Positions 1 to 12,173 of a stretch of 64,000 nucleotides of DNA are shown here, one piece after another. Both the position numbers and the translations under genes were made by a program. Under the pieces are notes generated by a model. That model ran no database searches and was not told the DNA's origin. It was given only the letters and a program-made list of their open reading frames with translations. The stretch comes from Tubiluchus corallicola (taxonomy: Eukaryota > Priapulida > Priapulimorpha > Priapulimorphida > Tubiluchidae). The stretch spans positions 374,001 to 438,000 of the forward strand of contig JAQGDQ010000080.1 of NCBI GenBank assembly GCA_030141605.1, given 5' to 3'. How positions within the stretch are numbered: position 1 is the first letter of the stretch; every line of letters begins with the position of its first letter.

Positions 1-1761
1 ATATAGTCTCACTACAGGGCTATTTTAGCACCAGTCATTAACTGCCATCTTGTATGAGATGTACCAGGTATAGCAATTAGTGTCAACATCCATTTAAAAA
101 GTATTACTAATCAAAGTCGCAGCAAAGTTGCCAATATTTGAAGGTAATATCACGAAACCTGAAGAATCCTTCAGCTGGTGTTGGCAGACATGAAATTAGA
201 AGTTGTGCTAATGAATCGCCAGAAGTCATTTACATAAATAAGTATTACTAGTAGGCCCAGGTCTTTACCGAAATGTTGTCTGGCTAGCTGTGCATTATTG
301 GTGCACTGTCCACAATTATATGATTTTTCTACGAGGTCAGATTGCAACAATGAATTTTTCTAAAAAGGATCCACTCTCAAATGTAATGTTTGCTGTTGGC
401 TAATTTTAAAAGCAACTTATTGTTCTCTTCAGTGCTTCCCGCGATTTCTACTGTCAACTTGCCAAGATTCTGATATTCACCCATTATTCTTTGTATGTAA
501 TATAATAGAGTATTATCTGTATTTCCTGGGATTCGGTGGTATGAGTGTGGTTTAATGTGTAAGGCAATTCAGACCTGCTCCATATTTACCAGGTTCCGTA
601 CCTGAATGTTGAGAGGAAGTTTTGGTCTCTCAGAGGTAATTATTTTCTTCGTATCTTCTTGTTTTGTTGAAGTACAACAGATGTTTAGGCTTAAAAACAC
701 GGTTTACTAAGCATCTCTGCTTCAACAGATTTTCCTTAATCTAGGTTAGGTTTAAACACCCTTTTGCTGGATTTTCGATTGTTTGTTGCTTTACTTTATT
801 TGGGCTGGGTCCCAACGCCGCTTTTCATTTACTGACATTTGTCGCATAGTGCCAAATCTTATTTGTCTTTTTTTGTCATGCTTTGAAACCCTTTGATGCT
901 TGGCCTTCTTCCAACTCCGCAGGTTCAAGCCGTCCAGATATAACTTTCCTGGCGTGGAGCGCCCGTGGAATGGAAATATTTCTATTTACGTTCCGCAGCT
1001 GTCGTACATTGCTATAGTTATTTATTGTCTACATTATTGACAGAGTAAAATGAGCTATTACTGGATTCGAAACTTAACAAGATAATAAAGGCTAAGGTAT
1101 AATGAATGTCATTAAAGTACAGCTAATATTGGTTACTCGCGTGATGTTGAATACATTTAACATGAATGACACGCAAAGCTGAAATAATTGTTAGATGAGA
1201 TGATGAGAAACGAACTATAATTATTAGATGAAGGGATGTATCACAAACACAGTTTACGGTCATTTATTTGCTAACGGACGATGGCATTGCTTACTTTTAA
1301 AAACGTAAGTACCTACGCTACAGAGATTAGCCTTATTTTTGAGCGACTAGTGATGCGTTGTGCCTTTTTAGGAACCGAAATTAAGCAACGCCGTTCAGTG
1401 AATAAATAGATGGGCATCGACAGCAATACTCGCTCTTTCCATCGGCCATTTCATTCGCTCCTAAGATACCAGTCTACTTACCTCACTTGCGGAAGCTGCT
1501 GTATTTTCACATTCAAACGTCGCTAAGTTATACCTGAGTTTGCCAGTTCAGCATTGTTGTTGCTTATTGATACCGAATTCGGACTTGAATACTTATTTTT
1601 GTCCCCCCTTGGGATGACCGAATGCGGTGATAAAGTTAATACTTATTTGCGGGATATATTTATGAAAAATCCAGTTTTAAAGAAAGCTGTAAAATTCAAG
1701 TCTCATACTGGCTTTATTTATTGAGACTATGTAGAGAATTATGTATGAACTTTCATTTTAG
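1..1761. other. Left edge, no supported gene
   Basis: AT-rich sequence with no long open frame and no exon I can defend. The N-terminal exon(s) of the receptor gene that begins at 1762 should lie here or further left, because the first recognisable exon starts with an intron acceptor (…cattttag) and not with a start codon. A GC-richer patch at about 917-1020 follows an acceptor-like tract but has no convincing partner exon. Confidence 0.5.
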
Positions 1762-4127
1762 GTAAATAAGACTGATAACAGTGTTGACAATGGTTTCAAG
1801 GTGACGTCCATCTTCACGCAAGATGTCAACAAAGTCACATTCCAAAGAAGTGCGGTGTGGAGTGTCGAAACGGGGTTACACGTGTATAACGATATTTTTC
1901 CAAACAGATTTAATGGTTTAAATGGATTGTTATTTCGCGTTGCAGTTGTTACTGACGTAAGTGGCCTATATGCACATTACAGTTAACCTTCACGCGTTAC
2001 AGTTTCCATGCAAAATTTCTTCATAGCTTAGCGCGAATTTCGACGCGAATCCCCGAATCCATTCGCCTCAACGTCCATTATCGCGAATCTAGTTACATAC
2101 GCGCAAGTTTTCCTGAATTTAAAAAAAATAAATAAATACGGGCACTAATCTGACTTTTCGCTCTTTGCCTCCCTCATACTTCGATTGTCTGGATTCTCGT
2201 AAAATGTCACGTCAAGAATGTGCTTAGATTCTGGCAAAATGTAACAAAATTCTGGCTTTGTAATTGAAACAATTAAAAAATTATACCAAAGAATTTTTTG
2301 CTCGATATTTACTACTATCAAGAATGAACAACGGAGTACTATGGGACAAAGCACCTAAATCACCTTTCATTACTGACAATAGAACACCAACTGCTATGGG
2401 CGAACCTGATACTTTTGACATTATTAGGAAATTTTCCTACGCTAAATCCATGTAAATCTGTTGTGTAAGAAGTCCACTCAAAGACTATGTGCATACCATA
2501 CTGTTCCACCTTTAATATAAGGCGAGATGAGTTGCAGTCTTAACTGCCTTGAGTCGGCTAGGCTGGTTAGCCCAACCAGCAGCGAAGGATTGTTTTCAAA
2601 GAATGCTATTATACTGTTCCTAACTGGGACATATGCGGAAGTGGGTTTTAAAATAAGGGAAACTACCGCAAAGTACTCACGCAAGTTTATCCTCGTTGAC
2701 TGATGTCATGTAGTAGCCTGGTCCACGTCGAGCATAATTACCATGATTATTCCGAATTGGTGGTTGGCTTCTTTGGGTTAATATCGTGAAAATGACGGAT
2801 TTAGCTTAGCGGATAAGAACGATTAGACCCAATATTCTAAAACGCACAAATTGTTTATTACTACTACATCGACCGCAAGCATAACAATAATAAACAAAAA
2901 CCAGACCGACTGTGGGGAAAACAATTATGTAATAGTTAGAAATGCCAAGTATTCCTACAAATGCCTTGTGACTCTTATTAGGCCTACATTCAGTGTAAAC
3001 CTTCAACTACTTCATTTATTAAGGTTGCTGTTTGTTATTTTACAGAATCCACCATTTTGTACAGCGATAGAGACAGCTTCATTGACAAATTTTGGTAAAA
3101 ATATTCCGTGCAGTGGAATAGCAATGGAGCTTCTTGAACAACTAGCACACGTCTTGAATTTTACGTAGGCAATTTTTAAGCCCAGTGCTTATCAAAAGAT
3201 AGATTAACCAGTGCAAAAAATAATTCTAAACCAAGATAATTTTGTCCAGTTCATTATCGTTCATATTCACATAGCTAGTTGAATAATACCGCAAGTCTGC
3301 AGTTATTGCTCTCACTTTAACTAACCTAATGACTTGGCACAACGTAAGAATGCAATTCAGTTGTGGTAAATCAGAATGAATAAACTAACAGTTTACGTGA
3401 AAATTGCTGATTCATTATTATAAGCCGCTCATAATTTCTTGGCTGATCACAAATCTCAGGTAAAATTCATTAGCGTTTTCTAATTCATTTTGTGAGTTAC
3501 AGTTGAGATGACTATGAATGAAGTATTAGACTGACTTATACGTATACATAAAATGTTGTTATGAAAAACTACAAACGTCAGAAGACAGACGGAAAATGTT
3601 TTTTGCGTTTTTGTTTTTAATATGTTTTTCTTATTTTTAGTGAATGTGGCGTCATTTGTTTGACATAATAATCCTAATATAATTATGTAATTTGACACTC
3701 TAGGTAAAAGTACTTCTAGTGCTTTCTCACTTATCACTTCCCTCACTGTAACCATCTTCCCACCCTCCACCCCACCCCCAAAATTGAATTTTTGTTATAT
3801 GTAGCAGTGTGGGCATATACATGCATTATAATATACTATAATTAAGTGTTAATTGCCAATTTGCAAATTAAGTTGACTGAATTTGAAAATGAATTGATGA
3901 CCCATTGTCCTGGATTTTCCTAGAGCTTTTGATTTCAAAATTTTTGAAACCCTAATTCCTCTTTTTCACGTACATCAATTTTCTCAGTTTTATCGTTGGC
4001 AAAATTTAAAAATAAAAATTATAGAAGTAATTCTTTAGTTATTATTCAAATAAATAATAATAAAGATAATAATAATAACAACAACAACAACAACAACAAC
4101 AATAATAATAATAATAATAATAATAAC

Positions 4128-4176
<49 letters not shown>

Positions 4177-7100
4177 GTAATAATAATAAAAATAAAAATA
4201 ATTACAACAACAACAACAACAATAATAATAATTAAAGAATTACTTCTAGAATTTGGCGCTTCCCCAAGAAAAAAATTTGGCACCCTAGCAAGCTGTCTAG
4301 TTTCCCTAGAGATAGAGCCGGCCCTGTATGTTATTTAGTAATGCTGCTATGTGTATAGAAATCAATAATGAGTTGTTAGTAACTTTACTAAAAATCACGC
4401 ACAGAGGTTGTTTGAAGAACATTTGAGATACATAATTGCAGGTATGTGGTAATGCAACCCGAGGACAAGAAGTTTGGTAACGACATCGGGAATGGTACCT
4501 GGAACGGAATGATTGGAATGCTTCAGCGAGGAGTAAGCTATTCTGCATTCATTCAAAAATAATAAAAAATTGGAGTAATATAAAACTTATCACCATATAG
4601 GACTACACCGGCTGTAAAATTTTTAAGAACGTTTCATTACATCGGCTCGTAGCCACTGGTCGAATTATTACTGATTATAAGTTATAATCCACATTTTAAT
4701 TTTACAACAAACCGGCAACATGGAGTTACAAACATGTGTTATTTTCCAGGCGTACAGTAAACCACACCATATAGATTATGTAATTCAGAAGAATTTTAAC
4801 TACAGACATAAAAAAGAACGTATTATAATAAATACATTTTACTCCTTCGCATTTTAATCAGTGTAAGAATTTTCGTTCGTTGCTCAGAGTGGAAGACTCA
4901 GATGTAACTTTTCACAATTTCTCATGAAACGTACACAAAAATTTGGTTAATTTGCTTAAATTAGCTGAATAAATCTCTTTACGCATGTACATACTATATG
5001 TAGTAAAAATATTTTTAGGAAGTAGATTTAATTGCGTCGTCTCTCACCATAACTGATAGTAGACTGACAGTAGTAGACTTCATGGCTGCTTATTATACAG
5101 AGTTCGTAACAGTTATGACCAGAAGAACAGTAAGTGTAACTATTAATCTGTAAACTTATATTGACTCACAGTTCAGGAATTAAATTTACAGATTGTAAGA
5201 GATGTTTTTAAAGTTTTTAGTTGCAAATAAACTCCATACTCTGATTCGGTTTTTATGTAATAAAAGTTGGTCAGAAACGGCAATAACATAATATAACAAG
5301 TTTTTAATGTTCTTCACTATTATAACTTATCGTATACAATTATTTTTATACCTAAAACATTCCAAAAATGTAACTTCTTTATAATTTATATCGAACAGTT
5401 AAACCGTGATATATATAATATATATATATCACGGTTTAACTGTTCGAGCATTTATTTAAAAAATAGTAAGTTTAATGATATAAAAAATTTAACATCTGTT
5501 AATAATTAACTTGAAAGACTTCTCTATCGCTGTTTCAGGAAAAATCAAGAACGTTTGTTTATTTGGAACCATTTCGTAAAGAAGTTTGGAGTTGTGTTTT
5601 CATTACAACCCTGATTATGGGAGCCGCCTTGTTTCTCATTACGCGGTATTCACCTTACTACGCATCGAACTACAGCCAAACATTAGACGAATATCGATCG
5701 AAAAATCTTTTTCGAGTGTCAAATTGCTTTTGGTACGTCACAGGCGCATTTTTGCAGCAAGGTAAGCATAAGTTTAGACAAAGTAAGGAACATCATAGAG
5801 CAAGGTACTCAAACAATAGGCCACGTATAAGATAGAGTGTCTGTTATTTTCACGGTTGTTTCTTTAATCGTCTATTTCTAGAGTAACAGGCCCCTTTTGT
5901 CTGTATGTGTGTGGGCCGGCTGGCCTGCAAGTGAACAGTCTCCAAGTCTACAAAGTTGGCATTTGCCAGAAAGACCCTCTTAAGGTAGTCTTTTGACTCT
6001 ATATTTCTATATTCCAACTAAATGAAGGGAATCCAATAATGAACCTATATATGTATAACAGGAAAACAAACAAGGATAATATTATAAAAGACACATAATT
6101 GTTATTCTAGAGTGTAGATATGTAAATGATAGCAAGAAAGCAAGCAACGTTGTTCTTTCAATCAACATCATTAGCGCAAGTAACTATTATTTGTACACAG
6201 TAAACGTAATTAACAGTGTAAACCACCAAAGAAAATTTCTTTTTATGCATTCACTCGATGTTTGTGCAGGTGGAATATGGTTGCCAGAATCTCTGTCAGG
6301 ACGTACACTAGTTGGAACTTGGTGGCTGTTTGTCATTGTTGCCATTGCCATCTATTCTGGTAACTTAGTTGGATTTCTTACCATCCAGACTTTGTACGAA
6401 TTACCAGTTCAAAGTGTCGAAGAAGTAGCTGCACATCCTACTACAGCACCTGTGGTCAGGGATGCTGTGGCTTTCACTGGCGTATTAATGGTAAACCCGA
6501 TTTTACTTTTGTTAGCACAATGTGGGCCCACTGATTAAGTAACAAAAACTGATATTACAGAATGAGTCACATGTTTCGGAGAAATCATGAATTTCAATAT
6601 AATCGCAACGCTCACGAAGCCTCTCAATTCCTTGTTAGAAATCTGCAAGTACGAAGTTGTACGACCTGTTGCAACGTACTACTAAGTCTACTATAGGCCT
6701 GCAGAATCCTGCAGTAATTTTGATTACACCACATGCTGATGAACAAGTAACAAACTAAAACAGTATTTTTATTGCCACTGAAACACACTTAAGTTTAAGT
6801 TAGCAAGCAGTTGTAGTAAGCATTATTTCAAGTATATTACAGTTCTAAGTTTCATTTTATTTTCATTTATTTCGCAATCCAGCCACAATGCAAAAATACA
6901 AATTACAAAAAATAACAAAACGAACACAAATGAGATAAAAACATTTACATTATTTACAAATTGAGATGCGGTTAAAGCACAGAGTAAAACTACTTGATAG
7001 TGATAAACTGTGTCTGTTGACTTTTAACTAATTGTAGCTCTAACGTTCATTAGCCAATCGTTCATCGCTTACACGAGAGGATACTGCATTCCATATATTG

Positions 7101-10100
7101 ACCGCTATATTACTAAAAAATATTTCTGACAATCAGTCCTACAAAACTTAACAAAGAGTTTCAAATGATGACCTCTTGTGACAGAAGTAGCACGAACATA
7201 AATTCGTTAAAACTTAAAGCACTTTCTTTATGCACATTATCGTAACACAGCAGATTATTACGAAGACGGCGTAATTCTAATGCGTCTACTTTTAGATAAT
7301 TTAAACTGTCAGGGAATGAGTCCCTAAGCATGTTAGATCTAGAAAACGCCGACAGAGAAACTACCTCCGGACGTTCACAATCAATTCTATATGTTGTAGG
7401 GATTCCACGTAGGGATACAGTATTCCACAAAAAAGGACAAACAAGAGTTTTATAAGCTGAATAAAAAATTAACGTCAGAACTAGTAAAGATTCCTAGCAT
7501 CATATAAGTTTGATGACAGATATTGCCACAGTGATTACTAAATTTGCTAGTTACTCAAATGTAAAATACAGCATTTATTTACAGAGACTGGTAACTGCCA
7601 TACTGAAATGACCACACAATTAAAGGCGTGATGAATGTTTTAGTAATAATCTATATCAACGTAAATTTGACATCATCAGTATAGAGCTTACAAGAGACAA
7701 TACTAATGCAGTCAGGAATATCATCAGAAAATGATTACAATATTAACAATTAACACTTTTACTGATTTTTTGCAGCAAGCAACTGATGGTCCATATTATG
7801 ACTTATGGAAGAAAGTTATTGAAAATCCACAGCAGCGTATTGTGCCTAATGCTTCTGAAGCTTTGGAGATGGTACGCACTTATGATTTAGCATTTGTGGA
7901 GGAATACACAGAAATATTATTTGCACTGGAACTCGATTACCAAGCTACTGGTCGCTGTGATTTCATCATGATCGAACAGCGATTGTTTCCAAGCAATTTC
8001 GCATTTGCCTTACCTAAGAACTCTCCTTATCAACAGAGATTCAATATGGCGTAAGTACTGCCACAAGTAATTCGTCATAGTATCATGTCAGAAAAGAATT
8101 AAAAACATGTGCCATATCCATCATCATTTAAATAAACTTCTAAACGCCAACATGCAACTTGGTATCCATTTTTAATTTATTTACGTTACGTTACGCATCA
8201 TGAGCGTTATTCACAAGGTCATGAGGTATCAGCAATTTCCGTTAAGAATCACAAGCGTGTAAGACAGAATGCTGCGGCAACATTTTCGTCTTGCGTTGTC
8301 AATGGCAACATGCTTAGATATCAAACAACCAGTCGATGTCGCCGACAGTTCTAGACTAGGTGTTGACTTAGTTAAATAAAATCAATCATCTACTTCTGCA
8401 GACGATTTTCTTTTGAAAAACTGTTGCTTGCTTAATAAATGCTGGTAACTATAAGCGAAACTATCAGTAATAAAAATTTTCACACACTAGGAATCGTAGG
8501 AATGAATAAGTACGGAACGCACAATTACTTCAAAACCTGCCACTACGACATAATCGTGGCAAAATCATTAGATTTATTCAATATCTGATTATTCTACATA
8601 GCGGCTTGTTTTTGAACGATTAAGCAACTTACGACCATACTGCATATTTGAAGGCACTGTATTTGGAATTGGAATTTGTATGTAGGAAAACGCGAATTTG
8701 GAATACCAAGTCAAACGTACATCCAATTAAGTCTTGCTAAGATCTTTTAATAGAATTCCAATGCCTTGTACGCATTTCTTTTTCATTCTGTGCCCACTTT
8801 CCCCCTGACTCTCACAAAGTTGTAAAAAAGACTTTATTATGTAGAGAACGACCATGTTGAATTGTCATTTGAATGGCATACTACATGAGGCAGCATTGTG
8901 TATGACGGATATGATTTGGTTTTAAAAGTTCACAGTTTGCAGTAGGCTATAAAACAGGCCCGTATACCTGAATTTTGTGAAAACTAGTGTAAACGGTCTC
9001 TGAAAAGTTGTTTTCCTATGCACATTCCCAAAATGAGAAAAAAGGTGTGTGAGGACAGGGAGGTGTAAGAGTTTTATTTAAAAACGCCTCAATATGAATG
9101 AATGGGGTTGGATTCAACATTTCCATGCAAAAATTGCAGGGCAGCTGAAAGCATACGTACTTTATGAACTTCATGTTGCGTCATCCGTTATTTCCTGCAT
9201 AATTAAAGTAGTACGTGGGATGTTCACTGTTGTTCATACAATATATATATATATACATCAGATATAATTAACATAGTTATAGTCTATAGTCATAAGTCCA
9301 AAGGCTTGTTCCAATTTTATGTCTTCTGAACAATGAATGTTAACTAGCAAAGGCCAGCAAAAATAGAATACGTATAATTAACAGTTATTTCAAATACTAT
9401 AATTAATAAAGCACTAACATTAGATCTACATGTTCTTTACCTACTTAGGGTAACAGACTAGCAAATACATAATAGCAAAACCAGGTCAAAAGCAACAGTC
9501 AGCTACAAAGGCAAAATAATCTTTGACGTAAAATAGCTAGGCATCTTCTAATTTTCCCAGCAGAAACTGTCGATAATCACATTTCGAATATCATAACATA
9601 TTAAAAAATTAGTGTTCAACTTTGTCAAAACACTTTTTTAAAAAAGACTCACATTTTGCAGCTCTGTTTTTAATGTCATAGTTGTAAAATTCCTCCCAGA
9701 CGAAGCAGCATGTGAAATTTGTTGAATATTTTGCTCAGGCTAAATTTTGAAAAAATGAGTGGGTGGGTCCCAAAGAAAGGTTACAAAAGCTGTGGGCACT
9801 GCATGCAATCTAAATGACACATACTCTCAAATTCACTGTGCAACCATTACTGGCTTGTCCCCCAGTACATTCCGCAGACTAAGGACAACAACTGTCACAA
9901 AAAACTAAATCTAAAAATTTTGTAGGTTTTCTTAGGTTCTTTCAGTGGCCTCAATTAAAAATTAATTACTGATGAGAAGATTCTAAACTATAACATTTCG
10001 TTTGCTATAGCAATTTTCAAGCATGTTGAAGCTTCCTGAGCCCTAGTCAACCAGAAACAATATACACGTCCATATAAATCATACACATAATTTTATATAT

Positions 10101-10889
10101 CACATGTATCGACATGACACATATGTATATTTTGTGGATGTATATAGCTGGATTCTATATGACGGAATTAATATCTTACTGGCTATATCAGATTAAATTA
10201 AATGTAGCACCTGCAATGGCTCTAGATAAGATGAAACTGTTTTTTATATTCATTTAGCATGTAAAACCATTTTAAAGCATAAGTTAATAAATATTTTCAG
10301 GATACTGCGGATGACACAGCAAGGATTCATCGAACGCTTAAAGATGAAATACTTCTTTAAAAGCCTAAAATGTGACGTATCCACACGCCAAGCAGTTCAG
10401 GCACAAGAGATAGAACTGAGAACTGCTCTTGGTATATTCTACATACTGCCCACAGGATTTCTGTGTGCCTTTCTTGCACTTTTTATAGAAAAGCTATGTG
10501 CTCATTTTCCAAACTCCAGCGAGACTGTATCCATAAGGGTGAGAAATAGCATACAGAATTTCTTTATTAGGTGCAGTAATCAAGTGTCATCAACTAGTAA
10601 CATACGCAGAACTATGACACTGAACAACGTAACTCTTAGTCAGCGGAAAGTGCAGCAAATACCCAAAACTGTAAACATAATGACGGAAGCATGGCAACTA
10701 GCTTACGGGAATGTGGATGGATCAGATGCATCTACTCCAAACTATCAAGATCAGAAAGTTAGTAACAATGATACTGCCAGTCAGATACATACAAAGGAAA
10801 AAGATGCATGGTTTATGTACTATATAAAAAATGAAAATTGTTCTGTCCAGTTCACTGACTTGCAGCAAAAAAACAATTTCAATATTTAA
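1762..10889 (+). CDS. Ionotropic receptor (IR)/iGluR-like ligand-gated channel, 3' part
   Basis: Eight exons with GT-AG borders join in frame: 1762-1956, 3046-3164, 4442-4532, 5019-5129, 5539-5761, 6270-6490, 7776-8050, 10301-10889 (TAA). They give 607 residues; the N-terminus is missing. Lobe S1 is recognised from FRVAVVTDPPF, GIAMELLEQLAHVLNFTY and SLTITDSR (Arg150 aligns with the arginine that holds the glutamate carboxylate in iGluRs). M1 is about 189-209, the pore loop FWYVTGAFLQQGG follows, M3 is about 263-285 with IYSGNLVGFLT in place of the iGluR SYTANLAAF, and M4 is about 454-474. Lobe S2 lies between M3 and M4, and a polar cytoplasmic tail of about 130 residues ends the protein. The family forms tetrameric cation channels in sensory neurons. 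The pore region recalls conserved antennal IRs such as IR93a, but I cannot fix the subfamily. The gene is convergent with the CCDC59-like gene. Confidence 0.88.
4019..4252. repeat. (AAT/AAC)n microsatellite inside short inverted repeats
   Basis: About 160 bases of AAT/AAC triplets (about 4060-4235) in a receptor intron. They are bracketed by inverted copies of a sequence reading agaagtaattctttagttat on the left, whose reverse complement (one change) is at about 4229-4249. Just outside on the right, about 4253-4327 ends in gagccggccctg, which resembles a hAT-type terminus, so the microsatellite may sit inside a decayed non-autonomous element. Confidence 0.6.
5391..5447. repeat. 57-bp near-perfect palindrome (hairpin)
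   Basis: The arm tcgaacagttaaaccgtgat followed by an AT run is mirrored by its exact reverse complement ending at 5447, with only a few AT bases at the centre. It lies in the intron between receptor exons 5019-5129 and 5539-5761. There is no coding potential. It could be a foldback element relic or a cruciform-prone site. Confidence 0.8.
7000..7450 (-). mobile_element. 3' fragment of a CR1/L2-like LINE
   Basis: The minus strand encodes a frame with LELRRLRNNLLCYDNVHK, and a second frame after a shift resembles RGHHLKLF. This is the usual order at the C-terminus of CR1/L2-type reverse transcriptases (LE.RRLR.DL..CYK…RGH..KL). Only the end of ORF2 remains, with frameshifts, inside the receptor intron 6491-7775. 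Confidence 0.6.
8051..10300 (+). other. Last receptor intron, 2.25 kb
   Basis: AT-rich intron bounded by gtaagt at 8051 and an acceptor ending at 10300. I see no gene, RNA or clear repeat in it apart from a short (AT)n tract near 9241-9254. Confidence 0.6.
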
Positions 10890-12173
10890 ATACTGTAATA
10901 ACAACCAAAATGCCAATTCTGTGGATTTTCACAGAAAAAAATCTGTTTGCTTTGCTGTACACATGCATCTAGATGTGTTTTTTTAACATGTACATTTTTA
11001 ACATTTTGAGCCCGAAAGCACACGAGTAAAAAAACACAAATATTACCACTGTACTCAGTGTCAAGGACTAGCTGCGAGGTACGACCATTCTGAGAACATA
11101 ACAATTATCCTGACTATGTGAGCACCATGTTTTACAGTAGTTAGCCACTGCGGATGCTTACACATGCTGCATTTTACGGTGTTTAATTAAATGTTCATGC
11201 ACACAAGTGAGTATCTTGATTCATCTAGGATTGTAATTAAGATGAAAGACAAAAGAACAGAAATTATTTGCTTTTATTTTTGATGGATGGACGGGTGTAA
11301 ATCAATAAAAATTTTAATTCTTACCGAAGTTTAATTTAACAAGTATACTTCTCTTAAACACAAAAAATGTCTTGCATTTCTTGAAATGTATTAAACTTTC
11401 TTCAAGTTGGTAAAAATTTAAAGCTATAGCACTACAGATTATTGTTATTATCAAAATTTGAATACCTGGCTTTTATATTTAACAATTTTAGAATTACTTT
11501 TTCCAATAAAAGAAAGAACCAGACATGCTGCCACTTCACAAAACTTATTAATGTTCCAAACTCAGTGCATTTCTAAGGCCGCTTGTTCTTTATTGATAAC
11601 AGCATTTAGCTTACTAAATCTGTCATGGAATGTTCATATATATATATTTGCAAAAGCAGTTGAACGGGGTTAGTTAAAGCAAGCCCTAAAGCTTCTCTTG
11701 AGGATTTCAATCCTAGCCAACAATGATGCAATTAAAGGACTTAAATACATGCCAATCTACCACTTGAAACAAAGCTTACTCATTGCTGCAAACTGTAAAA
11801 ACTAGCAAAATGTCACAAATTTTCTCAAGTAATATTCATTATACCGTTTACGGAGTTAACAATATTTATCTGTATCTACTAACTGCCTTCAAATGAGCTA
11901 ACACACTTAGCAGAAAACAATGTAGCTCTTGTATACATGGGTGGTATCTTGGCCGGTCATTAAGTTTTACTGTCAGCAAGTAGTGGCTCAAGTATCATCA
12001 AGCTCTTCTTGGTAGGCAGTGTGCTGTTGGTCATAGTCTGGGTATTACCTTTGTAGCAGCCGAGAGAGCATCTTTCTCAGGTTATTTTGCTCCAACAAAT
12101 ATTTTGTTATATTAGCTCTCATGTATGCCAAACAAAAATGTAATTAATTAACTTTACTATTAATCAACCATTG
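10890..12173. other. Intergenic between two convergent genes
   Basis: Probably the 3' UTRs of the receptor (+) and the CCDC59-like gene (-). There is no coding sequence I can support. TTTATT at 11589-11594 is an AATAAA on the minus strand, 580 bases past the CCDC59-like stop. Confidence 0.45.
11304..11309 (+). promoter_or_regulatory. Candidate poly(A) signal of the receptor gene
   Basis: AATAAA about 415 bases after the receptor stop codon; another AATAAA occurs near 11511. The motif is common in AT-rich DNA, so this is only a plausible choice. Confidence 0.35.

Noticed and set aside
917-1020. Possible upstream receptor exon after an acceptor-like tract
   Set aside because: Open and GC-richer, but no donor in the right phase and no match to an iGluR N-terminal motif that I can defend.
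3996-4283. Asn-rich and Ile-rich frames on both strands
   Set aside because: They are translations of the AAT/AAC microsatellite, without start context or flanking protein sequence.
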